A stretch of 64,000 nt of DNA from a virus. This document shows positions 46,406 through 55,129 of the stretch, one piece after another. A program made the position numbers and the translations under genes. How positions within the stretch are numbered: position 1 is the stretch's first letter; each line of letters begins with the position of its first letter. Below the pieces are notes generated by a model. That model had not been told where the DNA came from and ran no database searches. It worked only from the letters and a program-made list of their open reading frames with translations. The stretch lies in the IMG/VR virus record IMGVR_UViG_3300036820_000011, positions 1 to 64,000 of that record; one strand, 5' to 3'.

Positions 46406-48692
46406 GGCTGGTGCCGTTCACCCGGGGCACCGACGGCTGGAGCACGGTGGAGACCATGTGCGTGGTGTCCAGGTAGGGGTTCATGCCGTCGATCCGCAGC
46501 AGTCCGAAGGCGTCCAGGTGGCAGACGTACGTGCCCGGCGCGCCGGGCCGGGCCACAGGCGCGTCGGTGACCACCGCGTGGGTGAACGGGCAGCTGTAGG
46601 CGTACTCGGTGCACACCGCCGGGTGCTTGAGGTCCCAGCGGCCGTCAGTCCGGAAGACCAGCGCGTGCTGGGTGCTGGACTGCTGGGCGCGCAGTTCGGC
46701 CGACGCCGTCTTGGACGGCGGCGTACCTCCGGACGGTGGCGGACTGCTGCCTGCCTGCGGCGGGCCGCCCGGAGGCGCGCCCGCGACCGGCGGCCCCTCG
46801 TCCACGGGCTCCGGCTGACCGGGCTCGGGAACGGGCCCGGCGATCTCGGACACCGCACCGGGGCCCGCCGTGGCGGGCACCATCAGGTCTTCGCCGATCA
46901 GCAGGTCGAACGCTGCCGGGGTCGCCCCGTGGGTGAGCCGGATCATGGACTTCAGACCCATGTTCTTCAGATCCTCGGTCGTCGGCGCGTCGTCCTCATC
47001 GAACCCGGCCTCGCGCCGGTACGCCTTCGGGGACAACTCCATCCGGTCGAACGCCTCCATGGCGTTCTGCGACCGGTCGGGGCGCAGGGTCAGCTCCGAC
47101 ATGTCGTACCAGGTCACGATGTCCGTGGCGTCCACGCCGGGCGTGGCCGTCAGTCGGGGGGTGAGGTAGCCCTTGGTCAGTGAGTCGCAGATGATCTCAG
47201 CATAGGGGGCAATATGGACTTTGAGACCACTCTCCTCAACTGCCCATGCGCTGTTCCCGGTGTAGAAGACGTGGCCGTTGTCCTCAGCCAGCCAGGTGCC
47301 GTTCCCCGTGGTGGGGCACCAGACCGTTCCGGTGTACGGCTCACTGGAAATGACCGCTGCTGCCAGGTCTCCGTCATCCGCGTTCCACGTCAGCAGATGA
47401 CGATCAGAAATGTCGTATGCATCACGGAGATCTGCGCTCGTCATCCACGTACGCGCACCACTCCGGGTAACCACCGGCCAACGGTGCGCCTCAGTGGACA
47501 GGGATTCGTGACCCGGGGTCTTGATCCGCACCATGGTCTCGGCGGTGACATCCCAGGTGTTGATCGCCTCAAGCGGCTGCCACTCGGACAGTCCGGTGGC
47601 GTGGTTGAGCGTCAGTACTGCATCCCCGACCGCGAGATCCTTCCGGTACGCCCAGCCGGTCTGGGTCCAGATACGGACATGATCCGGCACGCACCAGTGA
47701 TTCGCATCAGCAAGCCCCAGCATCACGTCCGAGGGAATGTCCAGCTTGGTGGCCAGACGCCGGATCACCTGGTCCCGCTTCTCCAGGATCTGGTCATCGA
47801 TCTTGAGTGTGAAATCGATCAGCTTGATGTCGCCGATGAACTCGGCGGGCACCCGCAGCGGGATCGGCACGACCGAGGACGCGGTGCCCGGCTTCTTGAT
47901 CGCGGTGGCAGCGATCTCGATCCACTCGGACATGAACGGGTCCTCCTGGTCCGCGAACTCCTCGCGCACCGGGAACGTGATCTCGTCCGGGAGGATCAGC
48001 ACTCCGGCGGAGGCCAGCCGGGACAGGTACTGGGCGGTGATGTGCCGGTTGACCAGCTCCAGCTCCTGCATGATCGTCAGTGCGGAGCGGGCCGGGCTGT
48101 CGGCCAGGTGGTAGAACCGGGCGTGCGGCTGCCAGACCCGGATCACGGCGGAATCGGGGGCCAGGTTGCGCCACTTGTTGCCCAGCAGCGGGTTGTACTC
48201 CTCGGTGACCTGGTACTGGCCGCCCATGGCGCGGACCTCGTCCACGGCCCGGACCATCCAGTTCTCGGTGCCGTCCGGCTGTGTCTCGCCGATCAGGTAG
48301 CACTCGCCCGGGACGGCCAGGTGGACCGTGAGCCGACGCATGATCTCGGACTTGCCGCCGATCCCCTTGCCCAGTTTCTGGATCAGCTCAGCAGGGAGAC
48401 CGGTGTCCAGCACGGTGGGCTCGTCGTTGTCCGGTGCGAGCTGCCCGGCGCGGAGCCGGACCCGGCTCATCATGTTCGCCAGCCAGGTCACGGCGTAGTT
48501 GAACTCGCCCAGGGTGTCGTAGTAGCCCCAGCACTCGTTCTGCCAGCGGTCGGTGTGCCGCAGGTACTGCGCGAGCGGTGCCTCGGCCGGAACGGCGGCG
48601 GCCGTGAGCGACCTGGCCCGGAAGGCGGCAGGTACCGCTGGTCCGGCCGGGGCGGGCAGCGTGCGGTTGAACTTGAAGTTGTACCAAGCCAC
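46398..48692 (-). CDS. Portal protein with mini-intein
   Basis: A 764-residue precursor (617 after splicing) forming the DNA entry channel. DEVRAMGGQYQVTEEYNPLL and PSDVMLGLADANHW then, after the intein, SAWAVEESGLKVHIAPYAE are typical of actinophage portals. GTG 48692 is chosen since GGGAGG lies 8 bases upstream and gives the usual MAWYNFKF start. The C-terminus is Pro/Gly-rich, then ends with a short conserved block. It overlaps the MuF fusion by 8 bp. Confidence 0.88.
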   Translation of the reverse strand: MAWYNFKFNRTLPAPAGPAVPAAFRARSLTAAAVPAEAPLAQYLRHTDRWQNECWGYYDTLGEFNYAVTWLANMMSRVRLRAGQLAPDNDEPTVLDTGLPAELIQKLGKGIGGKSEIMRRLTVHLAVPGECYLIGETQPDGTENWMVRAVDEVRAMGGQYQVTEEYNPLLGNKWRNLAPDSAVIRVWQPHARFYHLADSPARSALTIMQELELVNRHITAQYLSRLASAGVLILPDEITFPVREEFADQEDPFMSEWIEIAATAIKKPGTASSVVPIPLRVPAEFIGDIKLIDFTLKIDDQILEKRDQVIRRLATKLDIPSDVMLGLADANHWCVPDHVRIWTQTGWAYRKDLAVGDAVLTLNHATGLSEWQPLEAINTWDVTAETMVRIKTPGHESLSTEAHRWPVVTRSGARTWMTSADLRDAYDISDRHLLTWNADDGDLAAAVISSEPYTGTVWCPTTGNGTWLAEDNGHVFYTGNSAWAVEESGLKVHIAPYAEIICDSLTKGYLTPRLTATPGVDATDIVTWYDMSELTLRPDRSQNAMEAFDRMELSPKAYRREAGFDEDDAPTTEDLKNMGLKSMIRLTHGATPAAFDLLIGEDLMVPATAGPGAVSEIAGPVPEPGQPEPVDEGPPVAGAPPGGPPQAGSSPPPSGGTPPSKTASAELRAQQSSTQHALVFRTDGRWDLKHPAVCTEYAYSCPFTHAVVTDAPVARPGAPGTYVCHLDAFGLLRIDGMNPYLDTTHMVSTVLQPSVPRVNGTSHA
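47253..47693 (-). mobile_element. Mini-intein in the portal gene
   Basis: 147 residues (portal residues 334-480) starting CVPDHVRIWTQTGWAY and ending FYTGN before Ser. Removal joins ADANHW to SAWAVEE. Block B has TEAHRW. There is no LAGLIDADG motif. Ends and several internal positions match the tape-measure intein, so this looks like an endonuclease-free relative. Confidence 0.88.
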
Positions 48693-48765
48693 GGTGTACG
48701 CCTCCCTGCCTGTCGGCTGGGAGCAGCGTACCGTCTGGCAGCCCGGCAGCATCCCGGGAAGGCCG

Positions 48766-49041
48766 TCAGTGCGGCAGGATCAGCCCGTTCATCTCGCTGA
48801 TCTTCTTACTGATCACGTCCCGCCAGTTCATCGCGTCGTCCTTGGCCAGCGGGACCGACAGCGTGGTGTTGGCCACCCGGAAGGTCAGCATCAGCCGCTG
48901 GCCCTTGGGGCTGTCCACCAGCTCGGCGTCCAGCATGGCCGGGTAGTCGCTGATGTAGGGGTTGCTCGGGTCCATCAGGAAGTGCGGGGCCTGCGGCGGG
49001 GCGGGCACCGCCTGCGGCGGCATACCGTTCGGCGGCGTCAT
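48766..49041 (-). CDS. Hypothetical protein upstream of the portal
   Basis: A 91-residue protein with a Pro-rich start (MTPPNGMPPQAVPAPPQAPH) and a C-terminal strand-rich part (RLMLTFRVANTTLSVPLAKD). It overlaps the methyltransferase stop. Common small neighbour type in structural operons; function unknown. Confidence 0.6.
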   Translation of the reverse strand: MTPPNGMPPQAVPAPPQAPHFLMDPSNPYISDYPAMLDAELVDSPKGQRLMLTFRVANTTLSVPLAKDDAMNWRDVISKKISEMNGLILPH

Positions 49042-49634
49042 CGGGCCAGCACCACCTGGAACAGGCCCACCTGCTCATGGCGCTCGATCTCCCAGCCCGC
49101 TCTGCTGATCATGTTCGCGTACCCCTCCGTGTCCCACGCCCAGGCGTGCTCCGGGCAGTGGTTGCCCGGTCCCTCGTTCCAGGGGCTGGAGCAGACCAGC
49201 CGCTGCGCCCCTGCCGCTCTGGCCCAGCCGAGTGCGGTCAGCGGTTCGGCGATGTGCTCCAGCACCTCGGTCATGACCACGATGTCCCCGAGCACCGACC
49301 GCTGGCGGTCGGCCCCGAAGACGTCGCGCTGCCAGGCCCGGACACCGCGCTCCTTCCAGCCCGCCGCGTTCGTCGGCTGGAAGTCGTACCCCCAGGCGTC
49401 CAGACCCGGCAGGCCCTGCACCAGCGACAGCAGGCCGCCGTCACCGCAGCCCAGGTCGGACAGCGTCGCCAAGTTGTCCAGCTCGGCGAACGCCTGCCGG
49501 ATGAAGTCGGCGGCCCGCTCCAGCCGGGGACGGTGGCCCTCCTGCTCCAGGTGCGGAGCCCTGGGCCGGTCGGCGTGGAAGGCGGCCGTCGAGACGTACG
49601 GCACGTCCTCGGTGGTCAGTCGGTGCTCGGTCAC
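49038..49634 (-). CDS. Class I SAM-dependent methyltransferase
   Basis: A 198-residue protein. LSDLGCGDGG (about residues 58-67) is motif I for S-adenosylmethionine, YDFQPTN follows as the acidic strand, and VVMTEVLEHI is motif IV-like. The N-terminus has HLEQEGHRPRL. Its target might be sugar, protein or small molecule; linked glycosyltransferases in this element suggest glycan methylation. Confidence 0.75.
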   Translation of the reverse strand: MTEHRLTTEDVPYVSTAAFHADRPRAPHLEQEGHRPRLERAADFIRQAFAELDNLATLSDLGCGDGGLLSLVQGLPGLDAWGYDFQPTNAAGWKERGVRAWQRDVFGADRQRSVLGDIVVMTEVLEHIAEPLTALGWARAAGAQRLVCSSPWNEGPGNHCPEHAWAWDTEGYANMISRAGWEIERHEQVGLFQVVLAR

Positions 49635-49873
49635 GGGGCACGGTCCTCTATCGGGTCGGGCACGCCGCCGGGGCAGTCGGCGGGGCCCTTGGCGGTGTTG
49701 CGCCGGTGCGGCTGCACCCGGAATCCGGCGGTGCCGACCATGCGGCTGCCGATCCGGCGCACCTCGTGGCAGCTCGGGCAGTAGTAGCGGGGCACGCTCT
49801 CCCAGCGCCGCCGGGCCCTGGTGTCGGACATCGACGGCGGATTGTTGGCGGTGTCCTCAAGCAGACTGGGCAC
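49631..49873 (-). CDS. Small zinc-finger-like protein
   Basis: An 80-residue basic protein with YYCPSCHEVRR and a later DCPGG. GTG 49873 is chosen because CAGGAG lies 7 bases before it; an in-frame ATG at 49831 lacks a ribosome site. Overlaps both neighbours. Confidence 0.6.
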   Translation of the reverse strand: MPSLLEDTANNPPSMSDTRARRRWESVPRYYCPSCHEVRRIGSRMVGTAGFRVQPHRRNTAKGPADCPGGVPDPIEDRAP

Positions 49874-50378
49874 GGGTCTGCTCCTGCTGGTCGTAGAGCT
49901 TGTGAAGATCACCAGGTGTGATCGACCCCACCCACCGGTTGTCGGTGAACAGGTGCCAGCCTCCGGCCTGGGCGGCGGCGTCGGCCAACTGGCTGCAGAT
50001 CATGTGTCCCGTGCTGGCGATGTACGCCTTGAGCTGCGGATACGGGATGTGCACCCGGTGCGCGGCGATGGCGGCGTAGTCCAGGAAGCTGTACGGCGTG
50101 CCCAGATAGGTGATCGCGGCAGCGGCCACCGCCGGGCCGAACTCCGGCGGGCAGCGCAGCCACTCGATCGTGTCCGTGGCGTACTCCCGGATGTCCGCCT
50201 TCCGTGCACCGCCCGGCTCGGCCTCGATCAGCAGGCCACTGCCGATGAAGACGAAAGCGTGCTCGTAGTCGGCGAAGCCGTCCCCGTTGAGCCACTGCCC
50301 GAACCGGATGCCGAAGCCGACCTCTCCGCCGATCTGAGTCAGCCCGATGTCCCCGGGCTGCGGGATGTAAGGGCTCAT
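49857..50378 (-). CDS. Permuted papain-like (YiiX/NlpC-type) hydrolase
   Basis: A 173-residue protein. IPQPGDIGLTQIGG, then YEHAFVFIGSGLLIEAEPGG (His) and later TGHMICSQLADAAA (Cys) follow the permuted Cys-His order of YiiX-type papain-fold amidases. Such enzymes cut peptide or amide bonds in cell-wall or lipid substrates. Its place among packaging and membrane genes suggests a lysis or entry role. Confidence 0.65.
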   Translation of the reverse strand: MSPYIPQPGDIGLTQIGGEVGFGIRFGQWLNGDGFADYEHAFVFIGSGLLIEAEPGGARKADIREYATDTIEWLRCPPEFGPAVAAAAITYLGTPYSFLDYAAIAAHRVHIPYPQLKAYIASTGHMICSQLADAAAQAGGWHLFTDNRWVGSITPGDLHKLYDQQEQTRAQSA

Positions 50379-50379
50379 A

Positions 50380-50649
50380 TCACAGGTCTGCCGGGTCGAT
50401 CACACCGAGAACCAGGGCCAGCTTTCCGAGCAGCACGGTGGCGTCCGCTTCGGTCATCGTGCCGGATGTGGCGAACACCGGCGAGGCAAAGCCTCCCGCA
50501 GCTGCGGTGTCCGGGATGTTCCCCTGAACCACGTAGTACGTGCCGTCGTTCGGATTGGCCGCCACATACAGGCTGAGCAGGGTGCCCGTGTTGATCGGGG
50601 TACCGTTCCAATCCTTGAACCACATAGCGCTCTCCTTCGAGTCGGTCAT
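50380..50649 (-). CDS. Hypothetical small protein
   Basis: An 89-residue protein (MTDSKESAMWFKDWNGTPIN) with a beta-rich centre and a helical end. GAGGAAGATGGC precedes ATG 50649, which overlaps a 19-codon frame upstream. No family recognised. Confidence 0.6.
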   Translation of the reverse strand: MTDSKESAMWFKDWNGTPINTGTLLSLYVAANPNDGTYYVVQGNIPDTAAAGGFASPVFATSGTMTEADATVLLGKLALVLGVIDPADL

Positions 50650-50705
50650 GCCATCTTCCTCGATCCGATCGGTACGGCTCCGGCCCACACGGCGAAACCG
50701 CTCAC
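50646..50705 (-). CDS. Possible 19-residue coupling peptide
   Basis: GTG 50705 overlaps the upstream stop, and its own stop overlaps the next ATG at 50649. Product MSGFAVWAGAVPIGSRKMA. Likely real only as a coupling frame. Confidence 0.35.
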   Translation of the reverse strand: MSGFAVWAGAVPIGSRKMA

Positions 50706-50854
50706 GACCCGGCCCCCGTGGTCCCGGACCGGCGCGCTGCCTTGCGCAGACGGCGTGCCTGCGCCGGGGTCGGCCGGAACTCCTCCTGGCGGTTCTGCCT
50801 GTGGTAGGCGCTGACGCGCGCTGCCGTGGTCATCTTTTTCGGTACCCTGCTCAC
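50702..50854 (-). CDS. 50-residue basic protein
   Basis: MSRVPKKMTTAARVSAYHRQ then QEEFRPTPAQARRLRKAARR: a strongly basic helical peptide, likely binding nucleic acid. GAAGGAG lies 7 bases before GTG 50854. Confidence 0.6.
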   Translation of the reverse strand: MSRVPKKMTTAARVSAYHRQNRQEEFRPTPAQARRLRKAARRSGTTGAGS

Positions 50855-50964
50855 TCTCGCTCCTTCTCTCGACATCGGCAGGGAGGCGGCTTGCGCACGT
50901 CACGGCTGTCCGTCGGCCTGTCCCCTGCACGGAGGGGCGGATATCGACGGAGGTGCCGTTCAGC

Positions 50965-51381
50965 TCACGCGCCCGTCCTCCATGACGCCAGCAGTGCCGC
51001 AGCCCCCCACACGGCGGGTCCCGCCAGCCAGGGTGCGGGCAGACTGGTGGTCAGTGCGGTGGCGGCCGTCACGGCTCCGGCGAGCCATCCGGATGTGCAC
51101 CACGGACAGGTAATCAGTTCGGCGAGCCAGTGCGGTGACCAGGCCGCCCGGACCACGAACCGGTTCTCCACCTTGTTGATGTCCCGGTGGGCGAACGGCT
51201 CCGGCGCACCCGCGTCCCTCGGCTTCGCCAGGAGCAGCCACTCCGGTTCCGTCATCGGACGCCAGCCCCCGGCCAGGTGATCGCGTAGCGCGAGCACGGG
51301 CGGGAAGTCGTCCGTGGTGACCAAGCGGGTCAGCCGGAAGACCGTGAACACCATCAGGACCAGCAGGAGCCATGCGGGCAT
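50965..51381 (-). CDS. DUF1360-like membrane protein
   Basis: A 138-residue protein. PAWLLLVLMVFTVFRLTRLV at the start is a membrane helix followed by a TTDDFP motif, and ELITCPWCTSGWLAG at about residue 103 is the DUF1360 signature, followed by a hydrophobic end. ATG 51381 overlaps the upstream stop. Family found in actinophages and Bacillus; function unknown. Confidence 0.75.
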   Translation of the reverse strand: MPAWLLLVLMVFTVFRLTRLVTTDDFPPVLALRDHLAGGWRPMTEPEWLLLAKPRDAGAPEPFAHRDINKVENRFVVRAAWSPHWLAELITCPWCTSGWLAGAVTAATALTTSLPAPWLAGPAVWGAAALLASWRTGA

Positions 51382-51563
51382 CAGTGCTTCGGCCTCCAGC
51401 GCATGGAGCCCGGAGGGGTCTCGTTCCGCAGATGGGTGCCGTGCTCCCGGTTCCAGCGGGCCAGTTCCTGCTCGGCGATGTGCCAGTCGGAGGGCACGAC
51501 CTCGGTCCAGGCATCGGGAGTGGGCCGCAGCGCCTTCCGCATCCGGTCCCAGAACCTGATCAC
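51381..51563 (-). CDS. Hypothetical small protein
   Basis: A 60-residue basic protein (MIRFWDRMRKALRPTPDAWT) coupled to both neighbours by overlapping codons. No motif recognised. Confidence 0.6.
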   Translation of the reverse strand: MIRFWDRMRKALRPTPDAWTEVVPSDWHIAEQELARWNREHGTHLRNETPPGSMRWRPKH

Positions 51564-51901
51564 TGGCCGCTCTTGGCGGTCGGCGTGACACCGTGGCGGG
51601 TGATCAGCATCAGGACGGCGAGGACCAGCATGTTGACCGCGCCCACCGTGGCGGTGCTCACGTGCAGGTTGAACGCGGCCACCAGGTCGGCGACGGCTGT
51701 CACCAGTCCGGTGAAGGCGGCCGGGGCGATCGGCCTGGTGGCGACGGCAGCGACCACGGCGAAGACAGCGGTGATCACTGCGGTGATCGCACCCGCCTTG
51801 TCGGTGGTGAGATGGAACGCACCCAGGGTGACCAGCAGTCCGAGTGCAGAGCTGATGACCGTGGTGAGCAGGACGGGCTCGTCGCCCAGGTTCAGCCGCA
51901 T
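51560..51901 (-). CDS. Holin-like membrane protein
   Basis: A 113-residue protein with three or four hydrophobic segments (LLTTVISSALGLLVTLGAFH, then AITAVITAVFAVVAAVATRP, then NMLVLAVLMLITRHG). Size, topology and position near the packaging genes suit a holin or antiholin. Confidence 0.6.
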   Translation of the reverse strand: MRLNLGDEPVLLTTVISSALGLLVTLGAFHLTTDKAGAITAVITAVFAVVAAVATRPIAPAAFTGLVTAVADLVAAFNLHVSTATVGAVNMLVLAVLMLITRHGVTPTAKSGQ

Positions 51902-51931
51902 GGAGTTCCTTCGATCGACGGAATGTCCCGG

Positions 51932-53788
51932 TCAGAGTATGACACTGCGCAGGTTCACTTCACCGATCTGCCGCGAGGCCGCCTCACCGCCGCCGAGACG
52001 GCCCATGCCCGCCGACGTGGTGTGCGCCAGTTTCAGTGCCCATGCTGCCCAGACACTGTTGTGCACCAGAATCCCGTTGGCGAAGAACTCCGGCACTTCC
52101 TCCACCGTCAGGTCATAGACCGGCTGCCTTGTTCCGAGCGCGCAGATACGCTCCACAGGAGCTGGAGCAAGTAGCGGGTACCGGTCTGAAGGTGATGCCG
52201 TTGGAGACAACTGACTCAATTCCGGGTGCCATGCCCCCGGGCTGTCGCCCCAGACTATTGCGTCCAGTCTTACGAACCCCTTTCCGAGCACCCATACCCG
52301 GTGGTTGGCCGTCCCGGTGAGAGACCCGCCCGGGGTGTCCACCCGGAGGACTTCAGCGCTGGGCGACGTCATCCAGGAGCGCAGGACGCACCGCCATCCC
52401 TGCCGTGTCATCACCTGGTCGTCCGTGGTCACCGCTTCGATCGGGACTTGCCCTCGGCGAGTGGTGACCAGAGTCCCCGCTACCAGGCAGGCGTCCACAC
52501 GGTCCGGGCTCCAGTTGAGTTCCGGATGCCAAGTGACCATCTGGTCCTCCAGCGCCTCGAAGGTGCCCGCGTGGTGCCAGCGGCCCTGGGCCGTCATCGC
52601 GCTGACCGGCTGCGCCCGGATCACCTTGCCCCGGGACGCGGTGACCTTGCGCACCGGGATGCTGACGCCCAGCGCCTCGGCTGCGGATCTCAGTGTTGAC
52701 ACGCACATATCACCTCCGAAGTTCACCTCGCAGACCACCTCGTGCGCCTGCCAGTCGACAGCAGCCTGGATAGCCCGCTTGCCCCAGCCGTCCGGAGACA
52801 GGTGGCAGGTGCGATCGTCCAGGACGTAGCCCTGGTGCTGCGGGCGGGTCGACACCGGCAGGTCGATGTCCGGGTCCACCGGCATGGCAGAGGACGGGAG
52901 CAGCAGTTTCGACCGACCGGCGACCACGATGCCCTGCTCGCCCGCACCGCCGGACGGGTCGACACCGACCACGATCCGGCTGAGGTCCGGCAGACCGGCA
53001 GCAGGCACCCGGGCCGCGTCGATCGTGGCCATCTTCCACAGGGCGTTGACGTCCTCGCCGATCAGCTGGCCCATGAGTTCCTGGCGGCCGAGCTGGGTCC
53101 CGCCGTAGGCGTCCTCCAGTGCCTCGCGGACCTCCAGCGGCAGGTGCGGGTTGTCGTAGGTGGACGCCCGGGTGACGACCGTGTTCGGGATCTCGCCGCG
53201 TTCCAGCCGCTTGATCAGCGGACGGGACTTCGGAGTGGTCGACGCCACCCAGTGCGGATGCGGTCCCGTACGCAACCCGAATCGCATGTGGTCCCAGCAG
53301 TCATCCAAATACCTCCAGGCTGCTAGCTCCTCAAGCCAATTCAAGCATCGATTTCCGCCACTCCTTAGTCGTTCTACATCTTCCGGGTTATTCGTACCGA
53401 ACAGCTTCGCCTCACTGCCGTTGGGCCACAGGATCGACAGCCCGCCGGGGCGCTGCACCATCCGGGCGTCGGGGGAGTGCACCCGGATGCCGGACGGCCC
53501 GGAGAAGCAGGACGTGGCCGCGTCACCGAGGGTCGGTGCGATGATCCCGATCCAGTGCGGGACAGGGCCGGGCAGGCAGGGCGGTCCCTTGACGTGCTGG
53601 GAGATGTAGTTGGCGCATACATCAGTTTTTCCAGCCCCCCGGCCTGCAAGGGTTACCCAGCCAGCGAAGCCGGGCGGTGGCGGGACCTGGTGCGGCAGCG
53701 GTGTCCAGCGCGGCGACGACAGCTGGCTGATCTGCTGCGCCAGCTTGTCCGCTGCCTTGGCCGCTACCTCCTGCGGACCGCCCGCCAT
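51932..53788 (-). CDS. terL: Terminase large subunit with mini-intein
   Basis: A 618-residue precursor (474 after splicing). The packaging ATPase has Walker A GRGAGKT at residues 49-55 and Walker B around LNWLEELAAW. The nuclease part has VVGVDPSGG and the catalytic SPDRVDA. The intein sits directly after DRVDA. The final product resumes SVWAAWALK. Motor and nuclease cut the concatemer and drive DNA into the head via the portal. Confidence 0.9.
   Translation of the reverse strand: MAGGPQEVAAKAADKLAQQISQLSSPRWTPLPHQVPPPPGFAGWVTLAGRGAGKTDVCANYISQHVKGPPCLPGPVPHWIGIIAPTLGDAATSCFSGPSGIRVHSPDARMVQRPGGLSILWPNGSEAKLFGTNNPEDVERLRSGGNRCLNWLEELAAWRYLDDCWDHMRFGLRTGPHPHWVASTTPKSRPLIKRLERGEIPNTVVTRASTYDNPHLPLEVREALEDAYGGTQLGRQELMGQLIGEDVNALWKMATIDAARVPAAGLPDLSRIVVGVDPSGGAGEQGIVVAGRSKLLLPSSAMPVDPDIDLPVSTRPQHQGYVLDDRTCHLSPDGWGKRAIQAAVDWQAHEVVCEVNFGGDMCVSTLRSAAEALGVSIPVRKVTASRGKVIRAQPVSAMTAQGRWHHAGTFEALEDQMVTWHPELNWSPDRVDACLVAGTLVTTRRGQVPIEAVTTDDQVMTRQGWRCVLRSWMTSPSAEVLRVDTPGGSLTGTANHRVWVLGKGFVRLDAIVWGDSPGAWHPELSQLSPTASPSDRYPLLAPAPVERICALGTRQPVYDLTVEEVPEFFANGILVHNSVWAAWALKLAHTTSAGMGRLGGGEAASRQIGEVNLRSVIL
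52058..52489 (-). mobile_element. Mini-intein in the large terminase gene
   Basis: 144 residues (precursor residues 434-577), starting CLVAGTLVTTRRGQ and ending ILVHN before Ser. Block B reads TANHR. No LAGLIDADG motif. The conventional HN ending and different body show it is a separate intein lineage from the other two. Confidence 0.9.
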
Positions 53789-53790
53789 GG

Positions 53791-54846
53791 CTAGGCAGCC
53801 GCCCAGACCCGGGCGTAGTCCACCAGCATGGTCGTCGGCGTGACGTGCGGTCCGCCGTAGGTGCCCGAGGTGTTGTTCAAGATCATAAACATCGGGGCGT
53901 CGGTGATGCCCTGGGACACATTGCCGACCTTGACGCCGTCGTACCAGTAGTCGACGTTGCCCTCGGTCCAGTGGGCCGCGAACGTGTGCCAGCCGCTGCC
54001 GGTGTTCGAGCAGTTGCCGCTGGCACCGTTGTCCTGCGGGGACTGGAAGTGACAGCCGGTACCGCCGGACAGCCCCTCCATGACGTCCATCTCGCCAGTG
54101 GCTGGCCAGGCTCCGAGCCCGTCACACCAGGCCGCAGGCCAGTTGTAGACCGTCTCACCGCTGCCGGGCAGGAACACCCGGAATTCGACCACGCCGTAGG
54201 TGAAGGAGAACTGCTTGGACGACTCGACCAGCGCGCCGTACGCGGAGGTGAGAACCAGGTTCAGGCTGCCGCCGGACACCGAGACGTTCTTGGAGTCGTA
54301 GCCCTGGTCCTCCGCACCGTTGACGGGCCCGGTGAACTCGTTGCTCGACAGCCAGCCGTTGTTCCACTTGGTGGTGTCCAGCGCGGTGCCGTCGAACTCG
54401 TCACTGAAGACCAGGTCCCAGATGCCCGGGATGCCGGTCGGCACCGGGTTGTCCGGCACCGGCGGAGTAGGCGTCGGCGGCACTGGTACGGGCGGCACCG
54501 GCGGCACAGGCGGCGTGACGGACGCCGGAGTGACCACCAGGGTCCCGGACGGCTGCGGATGCCAGGTGCCGTTGATCTCGTACGAGCCGAAGATCTCATA
54601 GACCCCGGTCGGGAGCGACCGCATCCCGGACAGGTAGGTGGTCCCGGCCGGAATGATTGTAGCGGCGACCGCACCCGGGAAATCGAAGTTGTTCCCCAGG
54701 GCGTCCCGCACCGCGACTGTGACCCGGTCGGCGTGCAGGGAGGCCGTGGCCGACAGCCGCAGCATGGCCTGGGCCTGGACTCCGGCGGTCATGGCGGCGG
54801 GGCCGACGCTGTCCTGGGTGACGATGACAGGCGTGCTGCGTGACAT
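53791..54846 (-). CDS. GH16 beta-glucanase-like protein
   Basis: A 351-residue protein. The N-terminal 110 residues are an Ig-like beta domain, then a Pro/Val linker, then a GH16 domain starting WDLVFSDEFDG. The active site GEMDVME has E252, D254 and E257, matching the family ExDxxE nucleophile and acid/base. GH16 enzymes cut beta-1,3/1,4-glucans, agarose or carrageenan. No signal peptide, so it would act as a virion or lysis-released enzyme. Lying between small and large terminase genes is unusual. Confidence 0.85.
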   Translation of the reverse strand: MSRSTPVIVTQDSVGPAAMTAGVQAQAMLRLSATASLHADRVTVAVRDALGNNFDFPGAVAATIIPAGTTYLSGMRSLPTGVYEIFGSYEINGTWHPQPSGTLVVTPASVTPPVPPVPPVPVPPTPTPPVPDNPVPTGIPGIWDLVFSDEFDGTALDTTKWNNGWLSSNEFTGPVNGAEDQGYDSKNVSVSGGSLNLVLTSAYGALVESSKQFSFTYGVVEFRVFLPGSGETVYNWPAAWCDGLGAWPATGEMDVMEGLSGGTGCHFQSPQDNGASGNCSNTGSGWHTFAAHWTEGNVDYWYDGVKVGNVSQGITDAPMFMILNNTSGTYGGPHVTPTTMLVDYARVWAAA

Positions 54847-54862
54847 GGCGCTCCGATCCAGC

Positions 54863-55129
54863 TCAGGTATGCATCGTGATCGTGGTCTTACCGATGTTCC
54901 GGTGCTTCAGTGCCTTGGTCTTGTGCGGCCGGTGGCGACCGGCAGCGGCACGGGCATCCATCGCCTTGATCTCGGCCCGCCTCGCCAGGACGGCCTTGCT
55001 CGGCGGCTTCCGCTTACGCGGCTTCTCGTGCCTCTTGACCTTGTGCGTGGCCTTGGGCTTGGCCGTGATCTTTTTGACCTTGTGGTGCTTGACGGCCTTC
55101 CGTTTCTTGGCAGGCTTCCGAACGGTCAC
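54863..55129 (-). CDS. Histone-like basic protein
   Basis: An 88-residue protein with about half of all residues Lys, Arg or His (MTVRKPAKKRKAVKHHKVKK). It resembles histone H1 tails and some bacterial Hc1-like or phage condensing proteins. ATG overlaps the small terminase stop. It may neutralise DNA during packaging. Confidence 0.65.
   Translation of the reverse strand: MTVRKPAKKRKAVKHHKVKKITAKPKATHKVKRHEKPRKRKPPSKAVLARRAEIKAMDARAAAGRHRPHKTKALKHRNIGKTTITMHT

Noticed and set aside
43541-46570. 1009-codon + strand open frame opposite the MuF/protease gene
   Set aside because: Product is Val/Gly/Arg/Asp-rich and lacks any motif, while the - strand has three recognisable domains.
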